From Planctomycetota bacterium (GTDB taxonomy: Bacteria > Planctomycetota > Planctomycetia > Planctomycetales > Planctomycetaceae), in assembly GCA_013151585.1 (NCBI GenBank), contig JAADHY010000136.1, positions 1 to 32,025 of the forward strand: DNA of 32,025 nt, given 5' to 3'. A model generated the notes under the pieces. That model ran no database searches. It saw only the letters and a program-made list of their open reading frames with translations, and was not told the DNA's origin. The translations under genes and the position numbers were made by a program. Of this stretch, positions 7,827 to 17,532 are shown piece by piece (the stretch's first letter is position 1; every line of letters begins with the position of its first letter).

Positions 7827-9995
7827 TCACGCTCCGACGCGGCAGTTGGGACCGTCCGAACGAGGACCGGCGACGGCGTGTGCTTGTTCGTCGGAATCAC
7901 GGCTGTGAACTTGCTCCGGCTCGCGGGCCGGCGCGACCTGCACGTAAACCGTCTCGTTTTCGATCTTCACCGCATACCGCTGCACGTCGCGTCCCGCCGG
8001 TCGGATGCTGCAGCCGGTGCACGCGTCGAACGACCAGTCGTGCAGCGGACAGGTCACCACGCCGTCGCGAAAAGTCCCTTCGGCCAGCGAGCCACCAGCA
8101 TGCGGGCAGAGATTCTCCAGCGCGAAAACCGTGCGCCCTGTGCGAAACAAGGCGATTTCCTGGCCGGCGACTCTGACCAATTTGCCGGTTCCATCGGGAA
8201 TCGCATCCAGCGGACCGACCGAGGCGAAGCCTTCGGCGTCGACGGGACGCGCAGACACGTCCTCCGGGCCGGTCACTTTTTCCCCGGTTGGCTCTGTCTC
8301 ATCAATCCGAGCCATGTAGCGCCGCAGGCCCGCACAGCCAGGACAAAAGATCGGCGGGTCCTCCGCCTGAAAACGATACTCGCATTGCTGGCAGACCCAG
8401 GTGGGCGGACAGTAGTCTTCGTCGCCCACTTTGTCCGCCTGCTGGTGCCGCAAGACTTCGCGCCAGTAGGCACTGAAGGATTGCCCCGCCTTGTGCTTCT
8501 GATAATACTCTCGCACCACCTCTTCGATCACTTGGGGCAACTGGTCGACGTCCACGCCGAGCCGGTACGGCAGACCGGTGTGAAGCTGGCCGGCGACTCC
8601 TCCACCGAGGTAGATGTCAAATCCCTCGCGAGTGCCGAGCAACCGACGCACACGGACACCTTTCAGACCAATGTCGGCCGTGTGGTGTAGACCGCATCCG
8701 GAAGGACAGCCGCTCATGTGAATCCGGATACCGTGCAACATCACTCCGCGCTGACGAAGCGTCTCCATCAACTTCAGCATATGAGCTTTGGATTCGGTAA
8801 CGGCGATATTGCAAAACTGCTTGCCCGTGCAGGCGATCGTGTTCCGAACCAGCGAATCAGAATAAGGACTCAGGCCACACGCAGCCGCCGCCGTCGCCGC
8901 CGCGTCTTTGAAACCCGTCGGGATATTCGGGATCATGATCCCCTGGTCGAACGTCGTTCGCAGGGTGCCATCGCCCCACTTCTGGCTGAGCAGGGCGACA
9001 CCTTCCAACTGCTTCCAGCTCATCCGTCCGACCGGGATCGCCAACCCCATCGTCCAAAGGTTTGGCTGTTTCTGCCGGAACCATCCGACCAGCTCATCGT
9101 AGCCGGTCGGTGGCTGCGGCTCCTTCAGGCCCGGACGTAACGGAAAAGACAAGTGGTTTTCCAGGTAGTCCAACACTCCGGAGATACCGATCCGGTCCAC
9201 GAGGCACGCGAAACGGGCGGACTTCCGCCGTTCGCGGTCGCCCTGAGCGCGGAACAAATCCAGAAGCGCCCGGGTCACGTCAAGGACCTGATCGGGAGCG
9301 ACCAGCACGGGCACGTGTTGGCCAAGCACCGGCGGTTGCCCTTGCTTGCCGCCGATCAGCAATTGGAACAGGACCTCGTCGTCGTCCGACCTGCAAGCCA
9401 AAAAGCTGATGTCCTGTGTCCAATAGTGGATGCTGTGATGATCAGCACCGCTGACGGCAATGTTGAACTTCCGCGGCAGGTCGGAATAGGTGCGGCTGCC
9501 CAGGATCAAGCCGGCGATGTCCCGACACAATTCGCGCGTGTCGATCAGCTCGTGCGGGTCCACGCCGCTCAGCGGATGGCAAAAGACATTTCGAACATTG
9601 TCGTGAGCCGTTTGCCGGGAATCGAGCCCGACACTCTGCAGCCGATCGTAAATGAGCGGCAGGTGCTCGATGGACAGCCCCTGAACCTGGATGTTGCCGC
9701 GGGTCGTCAGGTCGACAATCTCGTGACCGAACTGATAGGCGATGTAGGCCACTTCCCGAGCCGCTCGGGCCGTCAGTTCGCAGGCCGTGACCCGGATGCG
9801 GACCATATAGGCGTCCGAACTGTCGCGACCCCGATGGTTGTCCCGTTTCCGATGGAGGAAGCCGTACCACTTTATCCGTTCCAAGTCCGACGGATCAATT
9901 TGCCGGGCTGGGCGTTTCTCTTCCGCATAGCACAGGAGGTCCGGCCAAACATCCAACGGATGTTTTTCGGCTTTGAACTTTTCGATATTGTTCAT
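7827..9995 (-). CDS. nirA: Ferredoxin-type nitrite/sulfite reductase fused to a rubredoxin-like domain and a C-terminal NirD-like Rieske domain
   Basis: Siroheme/[4Fe-4S] motif CTGKQFCN...CPSGC. Then CQQC...CPGC (rubredoxin-like knuckles). Then CPHAG...CPLHDWSFD (Rieske C-x-H / C-x-x-H). Start MNNIEKFKAEKHPLDVWPDL at 9995. Confidence 0.9.
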   Translation of the reverse strand: MNNIEKFKAEKHPLDVWPDLLCYAEEKRPARQIDPSDLERIKWYGFLHRKRDNHRGRDSSDAYMVRIRVTACELTARAAREVAYIAYQFGHEIVDLTTRGNIQVQGLSIEHLPLIYDRLQSVGLDSRQTAHDNVRNVFCHPLSGVDPHELIDTRELCRDIAGLILGSRTYSDLPRKFNIAVSGADHHSIHYWTQDISFLACRSDDDEVLFQLLIGGKQGQPPVLGQHVPVLVAPDQVLDVTRALLDLFRAQGDRERRKSARFACLVDRIGISGVLDYLENHLSFPLRPGLKEPQPPTGYDELVGWFRQKQPNLWTMGLAIPVGRMSWKQLEGVALLSQKWGDGTLRTTFDQGIMIPNIPTGFKDAAATAAAACGLSPYSDSLVRNTIACTGKQFCNIAVTESKAHMLKLMETLRQRGVMLHGIRIHMSGCPSGCGLHHTADIGLKGVRVRRLLGTREGFDIYLGGGVAGQLHTGLPYRLGVDVDQLPQVIEEVVREYYQKHKAGQSFSAYWREVLRHQQADKVGDEDYCPPTWVCQQCEYRFQAEDPPIFCPGCAGLRRYMARIDETEPTGEKVTGPEDVSARPVDAEGFASVGPLDAIPDGTGKLVRVAGQEIALFRTGRTVFALENLCPHAGGSLAEGTFRDGVVTCPLHDWSFDACTGCSIRPAGRDVQRYAVKIENETVYVQVAPAREPEQVHSRDSDEQAHAVAGPRSDGPNCRVGA

Positions 9996-10400
9996 GAAGG
10001 TTCCAGGGATGGGTGGTTCTACGACAGGTTTCCCGCTTGAGCAAGCCTCCCCGTCGCAGCCCCTCGCGACGCCTCGACCGGCAGTTGGAAATCGCGTGCC
10101 GAACCTGACAAAAGCGAGCCTCCGAGAGGAACCATCCACGCAAGAACCGTGGTAAATGACTGCGGGGAACAGCCTTCCGTCGTGGCCAGTGTTTCCGGCC
10201 CCCAAGAGTATCCTGCTCGAAAGAAATCGCCGAGCTGCCTAATATCCACGCGAAGGATGCCCAGCAGGTAGGCGGCTCAAAGCATCCCGATGGCCAGTGC
10301 CTGGGATGCACAGCTCCTCCGTCGCTCCCCCTCTCTGCGACGGCGGCACTCCGGCGGCGACGATCTAGCTCGGTGCCAGGGTGGTGAAAAGAGACACAAC

Positions 10401-10444
10401 GAAAGAGCCCTCGATGTCCCGTCTTGGACATCGAGGGCTCTTTC
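10401..10444. terminator. Perfect 19-bp-stem hairpin, probable terminator of the tRNA-Pro transcript
   Basis: GAAAGAGCCCTCGATGTCC-CGTCTT-GGACATCGAGGGCTCTTTC. Nine nt downstream of the tRNA on the minus strand, followed there by a T-rich run. Confidence 0.75.
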
Positions 10445-10453
10445 CATCTCAGT

Positions 10454-10527
10454 CGGGACGGCGGGATTTGAACCCGCGACCTCTTGACCCCCAGTCAAGC
10501 GCGCTATCCAGACTGCGCCACGTCCCG
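10454..10527 (-). tRNA. tRNA-Pro(GGG)
   Basis: Minus strand CGGGACGTGGCGCAGTCTGGATAGCGCGCTTGACTGGGGGTCAAGAGGTCGCGGGTTCAAATCCCGCCGTCCCG. 7-bp acceptor stem, anticodon stem CTTGA/TCAAG with loop CTGGGGG (anticodon GGG), T-arm GGTTCAAATCC. Confidence 0.97.
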
Positions 10528-11136
10528 AACTTAAGCGACTGAACTCAACCCAGCCATAGTGAACATCCAACCACAAACCGTCCGGTCCGATCAATCGGCT
10601 GAAAACGGCCGCCGATGATCGGTTCGAAAAGATTTATCGCACGGTTGCGGTCAAAATTCAAGAGTATTTCTGGCGAGTAGGTCAGGGAACGATCCTGTGA
10701 CCGCATACGTCATGGGAAAAATCTGTGAACCAAAGAGCCAAATCCAAAAAGCGTGATGGCCGCGACGGTGGTCAAGGCCGCTTGGCCGGAGATGTAAAGC
10801 TTCGGTACGCAATCTGTTCGAGACTTCGCGAGCTGCGCACCGGTCTTCCCTGATCCGAACCTCGACCATTTGTTCCCCTCAGCAGAGCGAGACGAAACAT
10901 CCTCCCGAAGAATCGGTCGAGAACGTCACCCGTCTTGCGTTGCGACCGAGAGGTGCTAGCCGCGATCGGATGATCCCCCAGAGACATCTTGCCTCGGTCG
11001 GCGGTTTTGGACTATATAGCCACTCCCTTTGATCCGACAGTCGACCCTCGATTGTGATTTCCACCCGGAGAGTCGGCTAGGATCGGCCGCGCGACGCGTT
11101 CTGTTTGTCCGGGCCGCTTCCTCTGTGTCCCCTCGA

Positions 11137-12348
11137 ATGGATTCGCCGATGGACACTTCCCGCCCCCGGCTGCTGTTTGTGGTCAACGAAGACTGGTCCT
11201 TTTGCTCGCATCGCCTGCATTTGGCGCGAGCCGCCTTGCGTAGCGGCTTTGATGTGACCGTCGCCACCCGGATCAGTCGCCATCGCCAAACGATCGAGCG
11301 GCACGGTATCCGGGTGGTGCCTTTCGAGCTGCCGCGGCGAATCAGCAATCCGATTCGCGAAGCGGCGGCGATCACCGAGCTTGCCCGGCTGTACCGGCGT
11401 CTGCGTCCGGACATTGTTCATCATGTGGTCCTCAAGACCGTGCTTTACGGTTCGCTGGCCGCCCGCGCGGTGGGCGTCCCGGCGGTGGTGAACGCCATCA
11501 CCGGTCTCGGCCACGTTTTCTCGGGCGGTGATTGGAAATGCCGAGCGTTGCGGTCGTTCATTTTGCGGGGACTCCGCTTCGGACTGGCTTTGCCCAACTC
11601 GTGTGTCATTTTCCAAAACGACAGCGATCGCTGGCAGTTGCTGCGACGTCAGGTCGTTCCGTCCGAGCGAACAACGGTTATTTGCAGCGCCGGCGTGAAC
11701 GTCCAGGAATTCCGACCGACTCCCTACCCGGATTGGAGCAACTCGGGCCCCTCCGACAGCCCCCCAATCGTCATGCTGCCTTCACGCATGCTGTGGACAA
11801 AAGGCATCGCCGAATTCGTCGAAGCCGCTCGATTGATTCAGCGACGCGGGTTCGCCGCGCGGTTTGTGCTGGTGGGACGTGTCGATCCGGACAACCCCGG
11901 CCATGTCAGCGAGCGGCAACTGCAGAGTTGGCAACGGGCCGGCCAGATCGAATGGTGGGGACACCGCAGCGACATGCCGCAAGTGCTCAGCGAAGCCAGC
12001 ATTGTTACCTTGCCGAGTTACTACCGAGAAGGGGCTCCCAAGGTGCTGCTGGAGGCGGCGGCCTGTGCCCGGCCCGTGGTCACGACCGACTGGTGCGGCT
12101 GTCGCGATGTGATTGATCCCGGCCGGACAGGGCTGCTGGTCCCTCCACGCGATGCGACCGCATTGGCGGACGCGATTGAACAGCTCCTCCGCGACCGCCA
12201 GCGATGCGTCGAGCTAGGTCGGCAAGGCCGTCAATGGGTCGTCCGCCATTTCAGCGAACAAATCGTCGCCGCTCAGACTCTCGACGTTTACGCCGCCCTG
12301 CTTCGTGGCGCCGGTAAAACGTTGCCCGCTGAACGCAAGGCCGCGTGA
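11137..12348 (+). CDS. Glycosyltransferase family 4 protein
   Basis: GT-B/GT4 features: C-terminal E-x7-E motif (REGAPKVLLEAA), 'MLPSRMLWTKGIAEFVEAARL'. Start is 11137 or 11149 (MDSPMDTSRPRLLFVVNED). Confidence 0.85.
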   Translation: MDSPMDTSRPRLLFVVNEDWSFCSHRLHLARAALRSGFDVTVATRISRHRQTIERHGIRVVPFELPRRISNPIREAAAITELARLYRRLRPDIVHHVVLKTVLYGSLAARAVGVPAVVNAITGLGHVFSGGDWKCRALRSFILRGLRFGLALPNSCVIFQNDSDRWQLLRRQVVPSERTTVICSAGVNVQEFRPTPYPDWSNSGPSDSPPIVMLPSRMLWTKGIAEFVEAARLIQRRGFAARFVLVGRVDPDNPGHVSERQLQSWQRAGQIEWWGHRSDMPQVLSEASIVTLPSYYREGAPKVLLEAAACARPVVTTDWCGCRDVIDPGRTGLLVPPRDATALADAIEQLLRDRQRCVELGRQGRQWVVRHFSEQIVAAQTLDVYAALLRGAGKTLPAERKAA

Positions 12349-12487
12349 AACAGGCCGCGAAGCCGCTTCATGCTATGTCGTCTGGCTGGCCGTGCCATCC
12401 GTCCGAGAAACCTTTCCGACGGTGTCGCGCGGCTCCCGCAGTTTCGTTGATTCTTACGGCCCGGCCAACTCGCTCGGCCTGACGTCC

Positions 12488-13681
12488 TCAGGCTGCGCGG
12501 CGAGGAGGTTTCGTCGCACCCTCGGACATCGGGGCCAGAGGTCGGTCGGCCACTTCGTGCCACAGTCGCACGTAATCTTCCACCACACGGTCCAGATCGA
12601 AAAGCTGCCGGATGCGCTGCCGACTCCGCAAGCCCCGGTCGCGGTACTGGTCGGACGGTAGAGTGAGCAGTTCCTGACAGCGCCGGGCCAACCCGTCGGC
12701 ATCCCCCTTCGGGACCACGAAACCGGTGTCGCCGACTAGATCGGCCGAGTCGCCGACATCGGTGACGACGCAGGGCACGCCGCACGCCATCGCTTCACCA
12801 ATGGCGTTGGGAAACCCCTCGACCACCGATGCCAAAACGGCGACATCCAAACTGGCCTGAACCACCGGCATGTCACCTCGAATCCCCAGCAGGTGAATCC
12901 GACCAGACAACTGTCGCTGTTCGATCATCCGGCGGAGCGGCTCGTTGTGCCAGACTGCTCCGTCGCCGCACAACAAGAAATGGACGTTGCGAAATCGGCG
13001 GGCCAAAACGGCCGCGGCATCCAGAAACGTGGCGTGGTCTTTCTGGGGCCGGACACTGCTGATCATGCCCACCAGCCGAGTGGAATCGGGCAGGCCCAAT
13101 TGTCGCCGGATCGCGCGACGGGCCAGCTCGCTGGGCCGAAACCGCTCGGTGTCAAAACCGTTGCGGATCAAAAGCAGACGGTCAGGAGCGTAACCAAACT
13201 GAACATGCCAGCGGAGCCCCGAAAGAGAATTGACAACAATGCGTGCCGGCAAGCGAGCCGAGAGCCAGGCGCACGTTCGTGCCGTCCCGATGAGCGACAA
13301 CTTGTGCACGCCCGGAACTAGCGAATTGGTCCGAATGTTCCAAATGACAGGCAGACGGCGGCAAGCCAGCTTCGCAGCGAACCCGCCGACCAGATCGCTG
13401 TAATAGAGCCAGGTTTGCACGACGTCCGGCCGAAGGTCCTTCAGAACGCGCGACAAATGGAGCACCCCTCGAGGTACATCCCGATGCCCACGAACATCCA
13501 GAAACCGAACAGGCACTCCCAGCCGGCGCAGAGACTGGCTCATCGGTCCCCGCATGAGCAAAGACACCACGTGACTGTCCACCGACTGGTCGCCCAGTCG
13601 GGACAGCAGCTTCACCAGCATGGCCTGAGCGCCTCCGGCGTCCAGGCTGCCAATCACATGACAGACGCGTAGTGATCGCAT
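12488..13681 (-). CDS. Glycosyltransferase family 4 protein
   Basis: N-terminus 'VCHVIGSLDAGGAQAMLVKLL', E-x7-E 'VEGFPNAIGEAMACGVPCVVTD', and 'DLVGDTGFVVPKGD' are classic GT4 signatures. Confidence 0.92.
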   Translation of the reverse strand: MRSLRVCHVIGSLDAGGAQAMLVKLLSRLGDQSVDSHVVSLLMRGPMSQSLRRLGVPVRFLDVRGHRDVPRGVLHLSRVLKDLRPDVVQTWLYYSDLVGGFAAKLACRRLPVIWNIRTNSLVPGVHKLSLIGTARTCAWLSARLPARIVVNSLSGLRWHVQFGYAPDRLLLIRNGFDTERFRPSELARRAIRRQLGLPDSTRLVGMISSVRPQKDHATFLDAAAVLARRFRNVHFLLCGDGAVWHNEPLRRMIEQRQLSGRIHLLGIRGDMPVVQASLDVAVLASVVEGFPNAIGEAMACGVPCVVTDVGDSADLVGDTGFVVPKGDADGLARRCQELLTLPSDQYRDRGLRSRQRIRQLFDLDRVVEDYVRLWHEVADRPLAPMSEGATKPPRRAA

Positions 13682-14491
13682 GAGGTCGGTCGATTCTCCG
13701 CGCCGAAAGGCGCAACAGGAAGGAAAGGAAAAACCCAGCCAAATGTGTCAACGCCGGGGAGCGGACTCCCGAACGTCTTACGAGCCTCTGTGTCTTGTTT
13801 TCTTACAGCCATGGTCGGTTTCGGCTTGCCGTGAAACGAGCCCGGCGAATCCGTTCCCAACATGGAACGATCCATTTCCGTTGCGAAACGCGGAAAGGCC
13901 GAAGACGGCTGTCGGCTGCGTTCGCCCACTTACCGAAGCTTGAGCGTGCATACTCTGCGCGCTACTGCCGTCGGAAGAGGACGCTGGGAGCTTGAGACAC
14001 GTTTTTCGGAACCATCCGGAAGGGCGAACCCCGACGAAACGATGAGCGAGGGATTCTGTTGCAATCGGCCGAACGGGTCAAGAGCGGTTCTGAGGAAGAT
14101 TGGTCTCGCCTCGGGACGCGGGCTAACGCGATCTCCGCTGCCGGCCGGCACGGCGTTTTTCGCGACTCATGAACCTGTATTCCGCATCACGCCGCCTCAC
14201 CCAAAAACATCCGCGCGTGGATGCCGGGGCACGATGACAACAATCCGCAGCATCAGCGAAGGTCGCACAAATCGTTCGATCGCCAGCGCATCGCCCCGAT
14301 CGGGAGGCTTGGCCGCCCAACGGACACGTTCATGAATAATCCCGGCTTTTCGGGAATCTGCGCCGCGAGACTTCAACCGGTTCCGTCCGATGCTAGAATT
14401 GTAGGCGGAAGGCCGATCTTCTTTCTTATCAGACTCGGCAGACACGGAGCGGGTGCTGCCGACCCGATCCCGGGCGGCGAGGCAAACAAAT

Positions 14492-17398
14492 ATGCCGCAT
14501 GTTCTGATTGTTCTCGGCGAAGGAAAGAAACGCCGGCAATGGGTCGAGGCGTTCGGCGCACGAGGTGTGTCGGTCGGCTGCGCGTCCAATTTGGCCGAGG
14601 CGAATGAACGCATCGATGCTGAAAGCTTCGACGCAGTTGTCATCGACTGCAAGATCAAAGCAGGCCGCGCGGTCGAGTTCTGTCGACAGGTCCGCCATCT
14701 GGTGGAATCGAAAGGCGGCGTGCCGAATGTGGTGCTCTGCCTGACCGACGCCTCCGAGGTCTTGTCCGCTCTGGAAGCAGGAGCCGCTTCCTATGTGCTG
14801 CCCGATACCTCGCCAGAAGAGCTCGCGGATCGCGTCTGCCGGGTTCTGGCCGAACCGGATGGGAAGGCAGCACCGGAAAGACCGATGGCGGCGGAATCCT
14901 TGATTCCTTCCCCGCGCGCTGCCCACTTCCTCGCTTCACTCTGTGCCGACGTTGCTCAACTGCAACAAGAAACCGTTCGCTTGAAGGCGGATCTGAAATC
15001 CGAACGCAGCAAACGGCGAAAGGTTCAGCAGGAATTGAGACAGGCGGAGGCGGCGTATCACTCGCTCGTCGAGAATCTGCCTATCTACCTGACCCGGAAG
15101 GACCTAGACAGTCGTATCGTCTTCGCCAATAAGCTGTTTTGCGACGAAGTCGGCGTCCGCTTGCAGGACCTGATCGGCAAAAGCGATTTCGACTTTTTTC
15201 CGAAAGAGCTGGCCGAGAAGTATCGCGCCGACGACCGGCGAGTCATCGAGACCGGCGAGGTGTTCGAGGATATTGAGAAACACCAAACGCCCGATGGGCA
15301 GCGCATGTACGTCCATGTCTTGAAGGCGCCGGTCATCGATTCCGAAGGAAACATCATCGGTGTGCAAGTTGTCTACTGGGACGTGACGGCGCGCAAGCTG
15401 GCCGAAGAGCAATTGCAGAAGGCGAAAGAGGCGGCCGAAGCGGCGAACCGGGCCAAAAGCGATTTCTTGGCCAGCATGAGCCATGAAATTCGCACCCCGT
15501 TGAACGCGATCGTCGGCATGACGGATATTCTGCTCCGGTCGGACTTGACGGCCGAGCAGCGGGAGCAGCTCGAGATTGTCCAGAACTCGTCCGAGGCGTT
15601 GCTCGATCTGATCAACGATATTCTGGATTTCTCAAAGATCGAAGCGGGGAAATTGGAGCTGGACAACCGGCCCTTTTCTTTGCGGGAACGGCTGGGGGAC
15701 GCAGTCAAATCGATGGCTTTGCGGGCTCACGAAAAGGGGCTGGAGCTGGCGTTTCGGGTCGAACCGTGTGTGCCCGCTTATGTCATCGGCGATCCGGGAC
15801 GACTGCGGCAAATCGTAATCAATCTGGTCGGCAACGCAATCAAGTTCACGGACCAGGGGGAAGTCGTTCTGGAAGTGGGATGCGAGTCGCTCGACAACCG
15901 CAGCGTGATGCTTCACTTTGCGGTGCGCGACACGGGGATCGGGATTCCAAAAGACAAGCAGAAGACGATCTTCGCGGCCTTCGAGCAAGCCGACTCGTCG
16001 TCCACCCGGCGGTTCGGCGGCACGGGATTGGGCCTGACCATTTCGTCGCGGCTGGTCGAGTTGATGGGCGGGCGGATTTGGGTCGAGAGCGAGGAAGGGC
16101 AGGGCAGCACGTTCCACTTTACGGTTCGGTTCCCGGTCTTCGATGATGAGTTGATCGAAGACTCTCCGGCCACACTGGCCGACGTGCGTGGCTTGAAGGT
16201 TCTGGCGGTGGACGACAACGCGACCAACCGCTGGATTCTTGAAGAAATGCTGCAGAACTGGGAAATGCACCCCACGCTGGCTTGCAGCGCTGCGGAGGCT
16301 TTGGAGCTGCTTCGGCAGGCCGTCCGGTCGGGTAGCCCATTTCATATCGTCCTGGCCGATATGAACATGCCCGAAATGGACGGGCTGCAAATGGTGTCGC
16401 AGATTCGATCGGACCCGGAACTGGCTGATACCAAAGTCATTGTCCTCACCTCAGCCGACCGGCCCGATGCCGCCGCTCGCTGCAAGGAGTTGGGCGTCCT
16501 GCGCTACTTGACCAAACCAGTCAAACAGTCGGAACTGTTGAATGCAATTGCGGACGTCGTGGTCGGCGGAGCTCGGCCGCCGGCCGAGCGGAAGTCTCCA
16601 CGGCGGCGGCCTCGCCGTCCGGACCGGCTGCGAATTCTTTTGGCCGAAGACAGTCCCACCAACCAAAAACTGGGCGTCGCGCTGCTCGGTAAAGAGGGAC
16701 ACGACGTGATCGTCGTGGCCAACGGACGGGATGCCATCGAGAAATACAAGCAGGAACGATTCGACCTGATCCTGATGGACGTTCAAATGCCCGTGATGGA
16801 TGGCCTGGAAGCCACTCGAGAAATCCGTCGCTACGAGCAGCAGTTGGGGCGCCACACTCCGATCATCGCTTTGACGGCTCATGCCATGAAAGGCGATCGG
16901 GAACTGTGCCTGGAAGCGGGAATGGATGCCTACATTTCCAAACCCATTCAGGTCCAGGAACTGTTGGATACGGTTCATTCGGTCTTGACTCAGCGGACGC
17001 TGGTGACGAGGAAACACGTGAAAGCCGCCCGAAAGGATGAGCCACGGACCAGCGGCGCAACGGTGGATTGGGACGAAGCGTTGAATGCTGTTGAGGGCGA
17101 CCGAGAGTTATTGAAGTCGGTCGCGGAGGCGTTTTTGGAAGAGTGCCCGCAACTGCTGAAGCAGTTGGAAGAGGCGTTGAAAGCTCGTGATTTCCCGGTC
17201 ATCCAACGAGCGGCACACACCGTGAAAGGGAATCTGCGAACATTCTCGGTTCAGGGAGCCATTGAATTGGCGCAGCGGATCGAACAGATGGGGCGCGAAA
17301 AGTCGCTGGATCAGCCTGAGCCGCTCTTTGCCGAACTGAAGGCCGCCGTCGAACACGTCTCCGAGCAGCTTCGGGCTTTCATGGCTGAGCCGGAGTGA
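14492..17398 (+). CDS. Hybrid sensor histidine kinase (degenerate receiver - PAS - HisKA - HATPase - REC - REC - HPt)
   Basis: SHEIRTPLNAIVGMTDILL (H-box), GTGLGLTISSRLVELMGG (G-box), two receivers (LAVDDNATNRW...ADMNMPEMDG and LLAEDSPTNQK...MDVQMPVMDG), HPt 'AAHTVKGNLRTF'. The track start at 14453 is a GTG; ATG at 14492 (MPHVLIVLGEG) is preferred. Confidence 0.93.
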   Translation: MPHVLIVLGEGKKRRQWVEAFGARGVSVGCASNLAEANERIDAESFDAVVIDCKIKAGRAVEFCRQVRHLVESKGGVPNVVLCLTDASEVLSALEAGAASYVLPDTSPEELADRVCRVLAEPDGKAAPERPMAAESLIPSPRAAHFLASLCADVAQLQQETVRLKADLKSERSKRRKVQQELRQAEAAYHSLVENLPIYLTRKDLDSRIVFANKLFCDEVGVRLQDLIGKSDFDFFPKELAEKYRADDRRVIETGEVFEDIEKHQTPDGQRMYVHVLKAPVIDSEGNIIGVQVVYWDVTARKLAEEQLQKAKEAAEAANRAKSDFLASMSHEIRTPLNAIVGMTDILLRSDLTAEQREQLEIVQNSSEALLDLINDILDFSKIEAGKLELDNRPFSLRERLGDAVKSMALRAHEKGLELAFRVEPCVPAYVIGDPGRLRQIVINLVGNAIKFTDQGEVVLEVGCESLDNRSVMLHFAVRDTGIGIPKDKQKTIFAAFEQADSSSTRRFGGTGLGLTISSRLVELMGGRIWVESEEGQGSTFHFTVRFPVFDDELIEDSPATLADVRGLKVLAVDDNATNRWILEEMLQNWEMHPTLACSAAEALELLRQAVRSGSPFHIVLADMNMPEMDGLQMVSQIRSDPELADTKVIVLTSADRPDAAARCKELGVLRYLTKPVKQSELLNAIADVVVGGARPPAERKSPRRRPRRPDRLRILLAEDSPTNQKLGVALLGKEGHDVIVVANGRDAIEKYKQERFDLILMDVQMPVMDGLEATREIRRYEQQLGRHTPIIALTAHAMKGDRELCLEAGMDAYISKPIQVQELLDTVHSVLTQRTLVTRKHVKAARKDEPRTSGATVDWDEALNAVEGDRELLKSVAEAFLEECPQLLKQLEEALKARDFPVIQRAAHTVKGNLRTFSVQGAIELAQRIEQMGREKSLDQPEPLFAELKAAVEHVSEQLRAFMAEPE

Positions 17399-17532
17399 CT
17401 TCCGACCGACCGACTTCGCAGCGCAGCTTCATCACCGATCCCTGGCCGCGCCCAGGTTGGGAGAAGCTGGCATTTTCGCTTCCAGAGCGAAGGGGATACG
17501 GCCGACGTGTGTCGATAAGCCGCCTCACCCCA

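Noticed and set aside
7461-8690. 409-aa plus-strand ORF
   Set aside because: Antisense to the Rieske and rubredoxin part of the nitrite reductase; no recognisable motifs.
9153-10040. 295-aa plus-strand ORF
   Set aside because: Antisense shadow of the nitrite reductase N-terminus.
9996-10275. Possible riboswitch (cobalamin or Moco type) in the leader of the nitrite reductase gene
   Set aside because: I looked for B12-box-like and Moco-like conserved sequence and could not match it; no structure call is justified without a covariance search.
10290-10487. ORF ending in ...SISVGTAGFEPATS
   Set aside because: This is a known type of spurious ORF created by reading across a tRNA gene; it overlaps the tRNA-Pro and its hairpin.
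15632-16390. 252-aa minus-strand ORF
   Set aside because: Antisense to the histidine kinase core.
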